Positions 32,190-59,967 of a stretch of DNA of 64,000 nt are shown here, in pieces; position 1 is the first letter of the stretch, and every line of letters starts with the position of its first letter. This stretch comes from Mesostigma viride. Lineage: Eukaryota; Streptophyta; Mesostigmatophyceae; Mesostigmatales; Mesostigmataceae. The position numbers were made by a program, and so were the translations under genes. The DNA is taken from positions 262,185 through 326,184 of the forward strand of contig RPFO01000645.1 of the NCBI GenBank assembly GCA_009746045.1, in the 5' to 3' direction. The notes under the pieces are model-generated. The model was not told where the DNA came from and searched no databases. It saw only the letters and a list, made by a program, of their open reading frames with translations.

Positions 32190-34300
32190 CACACTGCCGC
32201 AGCAACCAACTGATTACTTGTCATCATGAGACAGGCACTGAAGGCAAACACTAGAGGAGACATCGTGGGGCCCGTCAGCCCTGCCCGTGCTAGAAGTTCG
32301 ATACGCGGCAGAGTATCCTCACTTGGCATGGTGGCAATCCTGGTTATGATAGTGACCGGCTGCCCCTCCACAGATGCGAGTGATTGGCCGGTGCTTATGG
32401 CTGACCCAAGAAAAAGGGCATGCCGAGACCCTTCTAAAGGAAAGCTGTCGGCAAGTTAACCTCATGGAATGTTGCGGGTTCAAGTGGTAGAGGAGCAAGA
32501 GGACGCGTGTAACATGGCGGAGACTGGTTGCACTGCCTACTGATTCTACGGCTGCACTCAGCAGGCGTTTCCAAAGCAACAGCACTATCCGACAAGGTAG
32601 CCCAGATCTACGTGGCGTGGGTTCGGGCCGCCATGGCCAAAGTATTCCGGATCCTTCAGCTTGGGCATGTAATCTGTGGATGTAGACACGGTTATTTACC
32701 CTTACCACTCGATGGTGACGGTCGGTGACACCCTCGGACCTCGTTCGCATCGGAGGCCCAACAGCCGCGCAAGTATAGAAGGCTGCAGGTATTATTGACT
32801 GCCTCCGACGTACCTTGCCCGAAATTCCACTGAGCTGGGCGCCTGCGGCAAGGGATGCAGCATTTACGGCTTGCAGGTCAGTGTAATGACATGCGACGTT
32901 TGCGCTGAGAGCCCAGCTTAGCCAGGACTACCGTATTTCCACTTCGGCAATTTCGATCATTGGGTTATCCGCCTCAAAAAACCAATATTACCTGCAGAGC
33001 GCGGAAACTCTCGCAAAACCCTGCGAGCCATTCTTGTCTTGATGTTAAAGCGCACTAATCATACCACGTCATTGCCATAGCCATAGCCAGCCGATAGCAT
33101 GTTACATCCCCCCCCCCCCATGCGAGGTCCGGCCTAATAGTGCATGCATGTGCCATCAAGCCACTTACATCTCTTCACCAAATTTTATTATCTAGGTACC
33201 AAACCATCTCCATTACTATCCTCTCATCCCTCGTTCTTTTCCTGTTGGCAGTATGCAGCGCGCAGGTTATGCCATGAACGTATGAAGTATGAAGACCTAT
33301 GAACACCTGCCAAGCCATGCCCTTGCACGTGACAGGATCGTGGTGCATTGCACGCTATTGCACGTGACCACTGACCATGTCAATTACATGTATTGGATGC
33401 GGTGGTACACCCCTGCGCCGCGCCGGCCGACCGCACGTTACCAACACAATTCCGGCCGCATTCCGGCATCGGCAGGATTGAGCCGCCTATGGCCGGCCGG
33501 GCCTTTCACTCGCGCTCCTGCGCCTAATCCTATAATTAATTAATTAATTAATTAATTGATCAATTAATTAATTAAACTCGTGCCCCCGTTGGGGAGTCAC
33601 GGAGAACCGGAGTGCTTTTAACCCCTGTGTACAAGGGTGCATAGTGGCTTCTCCGTCATCAAATCTCAGTCATTAGCCGGCAAAGAGCGACTCCCTGCAT
33701 GGGCGCGGCATGACTAAAAAATGCTAGGTATCATCTGGTGTGGGGCTCATCATAGGTGCACACATGTGACATGACTAAATAATGGTATTTCATGAGCTGG
33801 TACCGCGAGCCACGAGCCACGAGGTAGCCGGCTAGTAGCCATGGCTGACCGACGGCGGAGCAGATAACTGACGTCTGACTTTCACGTTTGGGCACCAAAT
33901 TCGGCTGTGAATATCGCAAACGCTTCGTCTTTCTAAGACGCACGCACTGATATAACTTTCGGAAGCTATTACGCAATATATGACGAGCGAAACGCTCCTC
34001 GGCGCAACGCAACCTTGCGGCTGCGCTATAAGCCCTGAAAATACGTCTGCAGCTCCGGCTGCAACTTCGCCCTCAGTCAGGTCCGGCAGGCAGCGGTGAC
34101 ACTAGTCGCGCACTGGTGGTCGCCCCGAACCCTCGCCCTCTGCATCGACTGAGCCCAAACGCAGCCGCCCAGCCGAACCTACTTAGCTAGTCTGAGCGCG
34201 ATTTTTTGACGTTGACAGGTTGTTATTTTCCACCTTTGACGTCGACAGACCCGGCTATTTTGACATGCCACCCATCTTGAAAGATAATGGAGCTCGTGTT
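32190..34300. other. Upstream of the methyltransferase gene, no gene recognised
   Basis: Probably holds the promoter and perhaps the first exon of the methyltransferase. I found no exon here that I could support. A (TTAA)n run lies at 33534-33575 and a short G+C palindromic stretch near 33420-33500. Confidence 0.45.
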
Positions 34301-34302
34301 TT

Positions 34303-36963
34303 ATGGGTCGTAAGCCTCCCTTCTTGACCTGTGCATGCCGGCGCCTCCAAGCCCATCACCGCCTCCGCAATGGACCTGCAGCGGCCGTTTTTCCCATCGC
34401 GGACATGACTACCTCAGTGTCCAGCTGGTCCCGACCGCGCCTTCGATCAGCTCGCCGCCCTCTTTACCATCCTTCAGCGCTCTGCATAAGACCTCTGGGT
34501 CCCCTCGACCCCCTTGACCGAATCCACCTTCTTCCTCCACCTCCAAGAAGCCATCTCACAGCACGTGACGCCCCTAGCTGCAGATGTGGCAGCTGTGCCC
34601 AGGCCGCACGCTGGCTGTTGAGCTCCCCACCATTTTCACCGCCACCTCCACCCTCCTCGCCTCCCCCCCCACCACCACCACCGCCTCCACCGACGCCATC
34701 ACCGCCCGGCCAGCTCCGCGACATCGACAAGCGCCTCCAGGCCAACGCGGCATCGCAATCGAATGCCTGCAAAACACCGCAGGCATCACCGCCCAGGCGA
34801 TGAAGGACATTGCCGCCAAGCCAGCCCCCGCTGGCTTGGGTGGCGATGCTCCCCCCACCCAGACCTGGGCAGACATGCTTAAGCAACACACCACCTCCAC
34901 CACCTCCGCCGTTACAGCACAGCTCCGGCCAGCGGCAGACGCTTGACCTCCGCGAGCTAGGAGCCGACCGAGCTCGCCAAGCGCAGCCTCAACGTCATCA
35001 TCGTCAATAACTTCGACATGGAGGAAGGTGAGAACTCCGAGAAGCTTACATGTGCGTTTGAGAGGGAAATCCTTGGTCGCATGGCCCTTACCCGCACTTC
35101 CCATACCAAATGGGACGTCCGCCGCTTCGGCGCCGGCCAGCGGGATTTTTGCATCTTGGAAATCTTTACGCTCACGAAAGAACAATGTGACGATGTTATC
35201 AAGTTCCTGGCCCGCCATGACGAACTTTTCCTGCCTACCCCTGGCGACAAGGTCACCAAGCCCGCCTGGGAATGGCTGCTTCAAGAACCGGAGGCGTACT
35301 TGAAGGCAGTCATCATGTGCAGCTACCTGCGCTGCGACGCCCACGACATCACCCAGATTGGCTACGCTGGCCTCAGGAGCCTCCTGCATGAGCGCAGACG
35401 GGCAGCCACAGCAGCTGCAGCATCCCCGCAGAGCAGCACCTCCCCCAGCACGGACTCCATCCGAGCTGCAGTGGCGGAGCAGCTGGCGCCGATGGCTGAG
35501 CAGCTCGCCGCCCTGAACGCGCCTGACGGCCCACTCAACACTCTCTCGGCCAAGGTCAACAACATTGAAGCCAGAGTCGCCCTTAAGCTCCAGCCTCAGT
35601 TTACTGCTACGCAAGCTAGAGCACATTGCCACCAAAGTTTCCGAGGCCACAGCCACTGACAGTGACCACCCGCCTTAACCAGGTGGAAGGCCGAGTCGGC
35701 CAAGGCACCGGGGTGGTCCCACGCCGAATGGGGTAGTTTTTCGCGCATTTTGCAAGAAAAAAACGCTGTTTTCGACTTTTTGTTTCGAAATTTTTTCTGG
35801 CGATTTGAGAACGCCCGCAAAATTTTGCACAATTTCGCGTGATTTTCGCACGATTTTCGCACAACTTCACACAATTTCGCACGATTTCACAGGATTTCGC
35901 ATGATTTTACACGAAGGGTCTAGCTGCAGAGAGACCCTTTGAAAATTTTCGCATGAATTCACGCATTTTTTACTTGTCGTAATTTTTTTACAATCGAACT
36001 TTTTTGCATGAATTCGCACTTTTTTGGTCGGTTTTTGGTCAATGTCAGCGGAATTTTCAAGATTTCGCATGATTTTACACTTTTTTGGCCTGGTTTTGGT
36101 AAATTTCAGCAAATTTTGCGCGATTTCGCATGATTTGCAAAGGGTCTAGCTGCAGAGAGACCCTTTCCGGCCGGCGGAAAATTCGCTCGGCTGCAAATTT
36201 TTCGGCAAGAATTTCGGCGCAATGTCCGGTTTTCGGACGATTGAAACTAGCGTTTTTTTCTTGCAAAAATCTACCCCATTCCGCGTGGGACCACCCACCG
36301 TGAAACTTGAGGCAGTTGCTGCCAAGGTAGACGCCCTGGCCACGCAGGTCCCCGAGATCGCCGAGCGAACGGCCACCATCGCCGCCCAACCTGCTGGTAG
36401 GGCTAGCGATGACCCCTCGACTCGCGCCTCCTGGGCGGACCTGCTCAAGAGCCAGGCATCCTCTACCACGACCGCCATCACCACCAAGCTCCAGGAGCTG
36501 GAAGACATGCGCCGCGAGGCCGCTGACCGCGACCGTCGCCGCTGCCGGGTCATCCTCAGGCGCTTCGACATGCTGCCGGAGGAGACCCCAGACTCTCTTC
36601 TCGACGAGCTGAAGAAACAGCTCTTGGCGCGCATGCAGCTGCCAGGTGCGATACTGCAGGGCGCCTACCGCCTGCCCCATCCACGGGCCAAGGCTGGGCC
36701 CCCTCCAGTGGTCCTCACCTTCAGCGACATCACAGCCCGAGTTCGGTTCCTCTCTCGCCGCAAGAAGCTGGTGGACACCTCCTGGTCGCTCGACGACGAC
36801 CTGACGCCAGCCCAGCAGCAGCAACGCCGCGATCAGTGGCCCGACTACATCCGCCACAAGACCAACCCCGAGAAGCCCCAAGTGTACTGCATGGCGGGGC
36901 GGGGACCTCTATGTCAACAAGAAACTGTGGAATTAGCCCCCCCGGGCTTCCCCGGGATAGAGC
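34303..36963 (+). mobile_element. LINE ORF1-like relic, split by a DNA transposon
   Basis: Reads as the ORF1 protein of a non-LTR element in several open stretches. There is a Pro-rich N-terminus, then IAIECLQNTAGITAQAMKDI and TWADMLKQHTTSTTSAV. The frame 35018-35659 continues with LTKEQCDDVIKFLARHDELF and a coiled-coil-like end. After the insertion at 35711-36296 it resumes as VKLEAVAAKVDALATQVPEI, LQELEDMRREAADRDRRRCR and RFLSRRKKLVDTSWSLDDDL. The last part resembles the RRM/C-terminal part of L1-type ORF1 (a chaperone that binds the element's own RNA). Frame changes between stretches show it is not intact. No reverse transcriptase is present. Confidence 0.7.
35711..36296. mobile_element. 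586-bp non-autonomous DNA transposon with terminal inverted repeats
   Basis: Ends GGGTGGTCCCACGCCGAATG and, on the other strand, GGGTGGTCCCACGCGGAATG, pairing for about 26 bp with one mismatch and then, after a small gap, again over GCAAGAAAAAAACGCT. ACCG flanks both sides (35707-35710 and 36297-36300), a likely 4-bp target duplication. Internally, two copies of AGGGTCTAGCTGCAGAGAGA plus CCCTTT (about 35917-35942 and 36139-36165) flank AT-rich TTCGCATGATTTTACAC repeats. It has no coding capacity. The superfamily is not assigned. Confidence 0.88.
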
Positions 36964-37199
36964 ACTCCAGCTAGTTGTCTAGATGGGGGCAATCGATGAT
37001 GGGATAGCTTAGGCATTACAGCACTTGAAACGATATTAGCGCACAGCGTTATAGTACCTTCAATTAGCTCTGGCACCTTGTGGCCATCAGCTTGCGCCTT
37101 AATTAGCCGACGTCTTGAGCCCACCTCACATTTGTAGCATAAGCTATGCGTCAGCCTACCTATGGTATTGCACTGGTTGTATTGCACCCACAGTGTTGC

Positions 37200-37370
37200 G
37201 CCCCGGCACCATGCCGTGGAGAGAGCGCTCTGTGGCCTGCCCACCTGCGGCAGTGAGAGAAGCTAGGGCGCCCTCCCTCCTTCTCGCTGTGTATATAGGG
37301 TTGAAGGTTCCTTTACTCTGTATTGGCACCCACGTGACGCAGTCACGTGCTTATTAATTAATTAATTAAT
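37200..37370 (-). repeat. Dispersed repeat family B, copy in reverse
   Basis: Contains AGAGAGCGCTCTGTGGCCTG, GGGCGCCCTCCCTCCTTCTC, GGGTTGAAGGTTCCTTTA and ACGTGACGCAGTCACGTG, then a (TTAA)n tail. Matches 39.54-39.69 kb in the opposite sense, and parts at 31.53, 43.92 and 48.47 kb. Confidence 0.75.
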
Positions 37371-37384
37371 GGCCCTTAATTAAT

Positions 37385-38175
37385 GGTGATCGAGATCGAG
37401 CTTGTCGCCCACCGCCTTCCCCCGCGCGCGAAGGGGCGCCCCCGCTCCTTCTCACCTTTAAGAAGCCGGGGGACAAGATTTCTTTTCTCAGACGCCGCAG
37501 CAAGCGGCTCGAGAGGACTCACTTCACCCTGGACAACGACTTGACCCGGCTGGCGCAGCAACAACGGCGACGGGAGCTACGGCCGACTCACCTCCAGCTC
37601 CGGCAGACCACAGCAGGGAAGCCGGTGTACTGGAAGGGGGCGGCCATCTACGTCGGCCACAAGCCCTGGCTGGCACGCGACCCCCGCGGCCCCAGCGACT
37701 CCAGACGCCCCAGCATTAGTAGTGTAGAAAAGATAGACCGTGGCCTTGTACATGTACGCCTACTACAGGCGCATGCACTATACCAGCTGATTCAATAGCA
37801 TTATTTAGTCATGTATACATGTGTGGGCCGGCCTATGATGTGCAACACTCCAGATGATGCCTACTAAGCTTTATTTAGTTATGTTGTGCCCACGCAGAGA
37901 GCTGCTCTCTGCTGAGATGCCACGCTCTAGCCGGCATTGTCCAGCCATGATGATCTTTCCCCCTATGTCGGGGCCTTTAGGTAGGTGCCTGAATACATAG
38001 TGGTGTGCAGGTGCACTTTGTGCACCCAGAGCAGGTGTAGTTTACACCCTACGTACCCTTGCAGGGAGTAGCCCGAAGAGTGTATTATAAGTCATATACC
38101 CCTTCTCAGGGAAATGTGCTGCATATACTCCCAACGGAGTTATGTTATGTAATTCAATTCAATTCAATTCAATGA
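37385..38175 (+). mobile_element. LINE ORF1 C-terminus and 3' UTR fragment
   Basis: Reads LTFKKPGDKISFLRRRSKRL, then ERTHFTLDNDLTRLAQQQRR and a short tail, parallel to RFLSRRKKLVDTSWSLDDDL in the relic at 36.75 kb. It passes into a 3' UTR (about 37800-38160) that recurs in reverse at 61.87-62.17 kb. It ends with CTCCCAACGGAGTTATGTTA and (AATTC)n. Since ORF1 sequence leads straight to the 3' end, this may be a non-autonomous derivative. Confidence 0.68.
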
Positions 38176-38179
38176 GCTG

Positions 38180-38760
38180 GTTGTCCGGCCCATAATGGAT
38201 GTACATGTACATGGCCGGCTTCACGGAGTTCTCACGATCCAACAGGTCGAAGTTCTTGACGATGACGTTAAGGCTGCGCTTGTCGAGCTCGGCCTCCTCG
38301 CGGAGGTGCAGCGTCTGCTGCTTGCATGAGCTGTTGGTGCTGCGACGGCGGAGGTGGTGGAGGTGGTGTGTTGCTTCAGCATGTCCACCCAGGTCTGGGG
38401 GGGAGGAGCATCGCCTGCCGGGCCAGCGGGGGCTAGCTTGGCGGCAACATATGCCTCCTTCACCGCCTGGGCGGTGAGGCCTGCGGTGTTTTGCAGGCAC
38501 TCGATGGCGATGGCCTTGTCCTTGAGGCGCTGGTCAATGTCGCAGAGCTTGGCGGTTCGATTGCGTCGAGGTGGTGGGGGTGGTGGCGGTGGAGGAGGCG
38601 ACGAGGGTGGAGGTGGCGGTGGAGATGGTGGAGAGGAGGGGGAGCTCGGCAGCCAGCGTGCTGCCCATTGCTGCCACATCTGCAGCGAGGGGAGTACCAT
38701 CCTATAGCCGCAAAGTCATGTGTTTTGCGCCAACATCCATCGTCCAATCAGTAGACGCCC
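38180..38760 (-). mobile_element. LINE ORF1 N-terminal fragment, reverse
   Basis: On the minus strand it gives a Pro-rich stretch, LCDIDQRLKDKAIAIECLQN, TAGLTAQAVKEAYVAAKLAP and TWVDMLKQHTTSTTSAV, closely matching the + strand copy at 34.6-34.95 kb. Confidence 0.75.
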
Positions 38761-38859
38761 ACGTCGGAAATCCCCTCAGCGCGTCTACTATGTTGGCTTC
38801 GCCCTTTCTCCGAACCTTTTAATTGATTCTTCCGAAAATGGGCTCCGCCGGATTAATTT

Positions 38860-39240
38860 AGATTATATATAGCACGACTCGGTTGGGATCGAGATCATGA
38901 ACACATGTATTCCATTGAATCTTGCCCGCGTGTTTGCAAACGCGGGAATGAAGTATGCTAGACAAAGACCCCTAGCTAGGGTAGAGGGCACCATAGATAT
39001 CGAGTTGGCTTGTTTTTGTAGATAGATTAGACCGGTAGGATTGCGTGTACCCATCGATCCATCCCTCGATCCATGCATCGGGGTTAATGCTCCGTGACTC
39101 GGACCCAACGGGAGCACGAGTTAATAATTCATTCCATTGATTTCTGGTGGGTGGGGGTGAGCCCCCCCATGATAAAATTAAATTTAAAATTAAATTATAT
39201 AACATGACTCCGTTGGGAGATCATGTAGCTCGTATTCCAT
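38860..39240 (-). mobile_element. LINE 3' tails, two partial copies
   Basis: Two minus-strand remnants of the tail box: about 38866-38915 (diverged) and about 39174-39240 (TAACATGACTCCGTTGGGAG then ATCATGTAGCTCG). Both have the AT-rich tail on their low-coordinate side. Confidence 0.6.
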
Positions 39241-39539
39241 TGCTTAATGTCCAGATGGCCCCCCATGATGATCAATATAAAAACCTTAATTACTGATGGT
39301 AATGGAAATTTAGTCGATGGCTCGGTGTAGGGGCCCAGACATGCCAATTCACATTTGGATCGAGGGTCTCGATTTGATGCTCCGCGTCTCCCCAATAATG
39401 GGAGTGCGCGTGCTTACTAAATTAATAAATCATGCCATTAGAGATCAACTGTCAGACCAGCTTCAATCCTACTAGAGGTCACCAATGGGCAGTTCCAAAC
39501 CATTGTCCACAGGTGAGTCGGCCATCAGAAGTGTGTGAC

Positions 39540-39690
39540 TGCGTCGTGTGGGTACCGATATTGAAGGAACCTTCAACCTCGCTTCAAGGCTCCCCCCTAT
39601 ACACAACGTGACTAGGGAGGGCGCCCTAGCTTCTCTCACTGCCTCACTGCCTCAAGTGGGCAGGTCACAGAGGACTCTCTGCATCATCGC
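39540..39690 (+). repeat. Dispersed repeat family B, + strand copy
   Basis: Has GGAACCTTCAACCTCGC, CCCCTATACACAACGTGACT, GGGAGGGCGCCCTAGCTTCT and GTGGGCAGGTCACAGAGGAC, the mirror of 37.2-37.37 kb. Confidence 0.72.
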
Positions 39691-40177
39691 GCAACCCCAA
39701 CTGTGGCTGCAATCTGACAAGAAGAAGCAAAAGCATAGCGGATGCAGTAAGGCTGCCCCGTCCTCCAGAGGCCACAGATAGGCTTGGCACTCAGTGAGAG
39801 GCGCCGGTTTGAAATGCTGGCCATGTAACCCGGGGCACATTCACGAGTGAGGAGGCCAGGCGGGGCCAAGCAGCCCTATCAAAATTTGGTCTTTGCTGTA
39901 CCACCACCTTCCTTAATATATCCTGATGTAGGGGCCAGCTCCCAAGATAAAGTGGCCAAGCTGCACCTGAATTGCATAACGCAAAAAAAAGGCATTCATG
40001 CCCCTTGGTGGTTTCTAGCAAAAAATTCCCAATCCATGGAGAAGAAAGAAGATGAGGCTTCCCAAGGGTATTATTGAAACAAAAACACAGCTTTCTCGCC
40101 ATTTAGAAGGCGCATTTTGCCCCCCCACAGAGGGATCCACTCTTCCCACAGGCATTCTCCATGTTCTCAAACAGGTC

Positions 40178-56559
<16,382 letters not shown>

Positions 56560-58287
56560 TCTTTGCTCGATTTCTAAATAGACGACACCAGAGCCATGAA
56601 GCCAGGCGGTCTACTGCGGCAAACTATAACCTGCTGACACGGTTACAACGTTCACAATTAAATATTAACGTCGTATATCTAGTTTTAACTGCAATCTACG
56701 TCGTCACGTCTGTCACCATCAGCCTGTCCAACTTCGCCATTGTAATCCGGCTAGGCACGCGTGTAAAATGTAAACAATTTGCTGCGTCGTTTGCAGTCGC
56801 ACAGCTATTTTCGCGCGATATACCTGTCACCTCGCCTTACTTGAAAATCTATTTGTCATTGGTAATCCATACCGATTGCCTGCGACGTAGTAGCTGGCTT
56901 CCATACCGTAGTGGCTATAAACTATTTACGAATAATGTTTACGAATACCCCCCCGAAAATGCTTGAAATCCGGGTTCATTTTGGCCCGGAAATCATGAAA
57001 CCCGGGGTACGCTTTGGGCGCCGCGCTGGCGTTTCCAGCGTCGCGCCGCGCCGCGCAGCGTTTTGCCGCGCATCACATGGCCTCGAGCCTACTTTTTCGT
57101 GGTGGACCAATCCGGTCTCGAGGATTCGGCGCCAACTGTGAATAGCCTGATTGAAAAGGCAGACTCCCAAGTGGCCAAAGCAGTTTTGCCTCGCGCATTT
57201 TCGCCAATGGCCTAGTACTAGCGTTTGGCACAAACGGGGCCCAGGCCACGGAAATGTGCAAAACCGGGATGGAAAACCCTCGGAAACAGGAAATCCGGGA
57301 CCAAAAACCCTCGGAAATATAATTATTCGTAAATAGTTTATAGCCACTACGGTAGCTTGTCCACAGTATGTCCGCGCTTCCCGCATCCTAATAACCGCGA
57401 GTGACCGTAAGTAACTTGCTTGACGAAAAATAATGACTGATTTGCGGGATCCAGGGCGGAATCAACGTGCGACGGCTTGACTTTGCACGTTAGTTAGTTG
57501 AATCCCACGCCGCACATGGGCAGAGAGACTTTGCACGTATCACGTGGTTTCGAACGACTGAACGAGCCGGACCTCCTACTAGAGTATGTAACTCCTACGA
57601 ATAGGAATGCCAGTGCTAGACGAATATATACATATGTACACGTAGGCAGATCGTTGGCAGCTACGGTACCGCCCGTTGCCTTAGCCAGGACCAAAGCAAT
57701 GAAAGTATGCAACAGCTGCTGCAGTATGTTCGCATTACTGTCAAGTACATACACGATGCAAGTCTATGCAAGTATGTACACCACGTCCTAGAGACGCATG
57801 GCGTTGCCGCTTTCGGGGCTTCACTATCTACCACAGAAAGAGTTCATTTGCATGTTTTGTGGCTTTGTGCCGAGATTTGTGCAACATACCGAATTCCGGG
57901 GAGCCTTGGCTGCACCATATGAAGCAATCGCTAAAACACAAGCAGTTTGTCTAACCGGGGGCATGTTTGCATAATCAGGGTGCTTATGATTATGGTCCTG
58001 TTACTAAGTGTTTAGGTGCAGGGAAATTATCAGTAAGTCGGTCTGACAATAGTCCTGGACGTTTAGTTTTATGCCATGCAGCTCGCTTTACTACGGACAT
58101 TTCCATAACTGCCGGAGAACGTGTGGGGCCTCAGTTGATGGCGTTGGTTTGCCATTGAGCCCGGTACTGATACGGTGGTCGGTTATTTGCAGATATAGTA
58201 GTTGTTCTCGTGCCCCGAGTACATTCTGGTCCCGCTACCACTGTTTCGAGATCGGCACTTTGAATTCAGATTCAGCGATTGTAAAAA
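56560..58287. other. Head-to-head spacer between WDR48 and the ELF5/WBP11-like gene
   Basis: 1,728 bp separating two divergent start codons, so it should hold both promoters. I could not define a TATA box or start site with confidence. It contains the MITE at 56906-57352; the rest shows no gene. Confidence 0.6.
56906..57352. mobile_element. 447-bp MITE with 31-bp terminal inverted repeats
   Basis: The ends start CCGTAGTGGCTATAAACTAT and continue TTACGAATAAT, matching perfectly in reverse over 31 bp (56906-56936 and 57322-57352). TA dinucleotides flank both sides (56904-56905 and 57353-57354), as in Tc1/mariner-type elements. The interior is GC-rich with no credible gene. Perfect ends suggest a fairly recent insertion. 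Confidence 0.88.
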
Positions 58288-59967
58288 ATGAAGACCAAAG
58301 GAGGGCGCTCCATGAACCCAACCGACGCGTTCCGGAAGGCGGAGCGAAGAAAGGAATTGAAAAAGAACAAGAAGGAACGGCAGAAGGTGCGAGAAGTCAT
58401 TATTCTTAGCAAAGACCCGGAAACGCTTGAGAAGCAGATCCAGAGTCTCAAGGCGCAGGCGTCCACGGATGGTGCCCTGGACAAGCAGCGGAAGCACAAG
58501 TTGCGGCAGTTGGAAGACCAGCTTACGAAGGTTTTGAAAAAGAAGGAGGCCCTTGAAAAAGAAAAAGCGGCAACGGGAGAAAAGGATGAGTTTAGCCATC
58601 TAATGAAACCCAGCTTCCTGACCAAAAAGGAGCCCAGCCAGCAGGCAGCCGAGGCACCTCTACCAGCTCCGCTCCCGCCGCCACCACCCCGCCCGCCCCT
58701 CCCAGACGCAGGCCGAGGACTGGGTGTCGAATTCCCGCCCATGCCCCCCCGCCCCCCTTTGCCCACGTCCGAGCAGCCCCCTGGCCACAGCGCAGGCCTG
58801 CCTTTCCCTCCGCCAGCTGGTCCAGCGTACCCTGTGCCTGGGGTGGTACTCCCGCTGCCCCCCCCTTTCCTTCAACACCCTGCGCAGCCCCTGATGCCGC
58901 CAGGTGTTGAGATGGGGGGTATGATGGTCCCGCCGCCGCCGCCGCCACGCCTGACACAGGACGCCTCGTCGTTGGCACCCCCCGGCACGGAGGGGGGCCG
59001 TTCAGACTCGGACGATGACAGAGGCAGTGGCGCCAGCGGCAGCGACGAGAGTGACAGCGACAGTGACAGCTTGGATGATGAGAGCGAGGGGGAGCAGGAG
59101 GGGGGGGCAGGTAGGTCTGTGAGGAGGAAGATCGAGCGGGCAGAGGGTGGGGTGGGAGAGCTTGCACCAGGGACAGAGCCCGCAGCCAGGGACAAACGGA
59201 TGCTGGCGGTACCGCCACCACCGCCACCAAGAGGTTTGGTGCCGCCTCCCCCTCCCCCTGTCCAAAACGCGATTCGGCCGCCATTTGCGCCGCCAGGGAT
59301 GCAAGTGCCAGCCGGTGTTCCCCCCTCCCCTGGTTCATCCATGCCGCCCCCTATGGGCATGCGAGCCCCACCCCCGCCTCCCATGGCACCGCCCCTGGGC
59401 CCGCCCCCTATGAGGCCCCCGCTGATGCCTCCTCCTCCCTTGCGCCCTGGGATGCCTCCTCCAATGGGGCCCCCGCCGCTGGGGCCCCCGTTGGGCCCAC
59501 CTCCCATGGCCCCTCCGATGGGCCCACCGCCGATGGGCATGCGGCCACCCCCACCCAGAGGCCCCCCTGGTCCGCCCCCAGGGCCGCCGCCGCAGATGCC
59601 CATGATGGGCGGGGTCCCCCCACCGCCACCCCGACCGATGGGGGGCATGCCGGGTGCGGTGCCCCCACCCCCGCCTGCCCCGTCCAAGCCCGTGTTTGTC
59701 AAGAGTGCGGCTCCGACGGCGGTCAAGCGTCAGCTGGCGCACAAGGACCCCAACCTAACATGCATGGTGCCCGCGTCGGTGCGCGTGCGGAGGGAGATGG
59801 CGGCACCTGTGCGGCCCAAGAAGCCGGCGATGGTGCCGCCGCCGCCCACGGTGGCAATGGCACCCCCTCCCAGGGTGGGGCCCAGTGGTGCCGGACAGGC
59901 CTCGGTGATTGACTCGTCGTATGAGGAGTTCATGAGGAGCATGCATGAGCTTGGCGCGGTGGAATAG
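58288..59967 (+). CDS. ELF5: ELF5/WBP11-like spliceosomal proline-rich protein
   Basis: Single open frame of 559 aa with no intron. WBP11 and its plant counterpart ELF5 are nuclear proteins of pre-mRNA splicing; WBP11 binds WW-domain proteins and the PQBP1 complex. The N-terminal Wbp11 domain is at residues 1-95: MKTKGGRSMNPTDAFRKAER, then RKELKKNKKERQKVREV, DPETLEK and a basic coiled-coil-like KQRKHKLRQLEDQLTKVLKK. A Ser/Asp/Glu-rich acidic tract spans about 236-270 (DSDDDRGSGASGSDESDSDS). Pro-rich stretches with PPPPPP and PPMGPP repeats occupy 125-230 and 310-465. The conserved C-terminal block runs from FVKSAAPTAVKRQLAHKDPN through MVPASVRVRREM to the end YEEFMRSMHELGAVE. The ATG at 58288 aligns with the ELF5 start. 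It is divergent from WDR48. Confidence 0.93.
   Translation: MKTKGGRSMNPTDAFRKAERRKELKKNKKERQKVREVIILSKDPETLEKQIQSLKAQASTDGALDKQRKHKLRQLEDQLTKVLKKKEALEKEKAATGEKDEFSHLMKPSFLTKKEPSQQAAEAPLPAPLPPPPPRPPLPDAGRGLGVEFPPMPPRPPLPTSEQPPGHSAGLPFPPPAGPAYPVPGVVLPLPPPFLQHPAQPLMPPGVEMGGMMVPPPPPPRLTQDASSLAPPGTEGGRSDSDDDRGSGASGSDESDSDSDSLDDESEGEQEGGAGRSVRRKIERAEGGVGELAPGTEPAARDKRMLAVPPPPPPRGLVPPPPPPVQNAIRPPFAPPGMQVPAGVPPSPGSSMPPPMGMRAPPPPPMAPPLGPPPMRPPLMPPPPLRPGMPPPMGPPPLGPPLGPPPMAPPMGPPPMGMRPPPPRGPPGPPPGPPPQMPMMGGVPPPPPRPMGGMPGAVPPPPPAPSKPVFVKSAAPTAVKRQLAHKDPNLTCMVPASVRVRREMAAPVRPKKPAMVPPPPTVAMAPPPRVGPSGAGQASVIDSSYEEFMRSMHELGAVE

Noticed and set aside
32319-32750. First exon of the methyltransferase with a transit-peptide-like Leu/Arg-rich frame
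   Set aside because: Several frames are possible and none gives a clean donor in the phase needed by exon 31632-31746, so it was not included.
57498-57791. Open frame in the WDR48-ELF5 spacer
   Set aside because: Overlapping frames are open on both strands with no recognisable motif; treated as chance.
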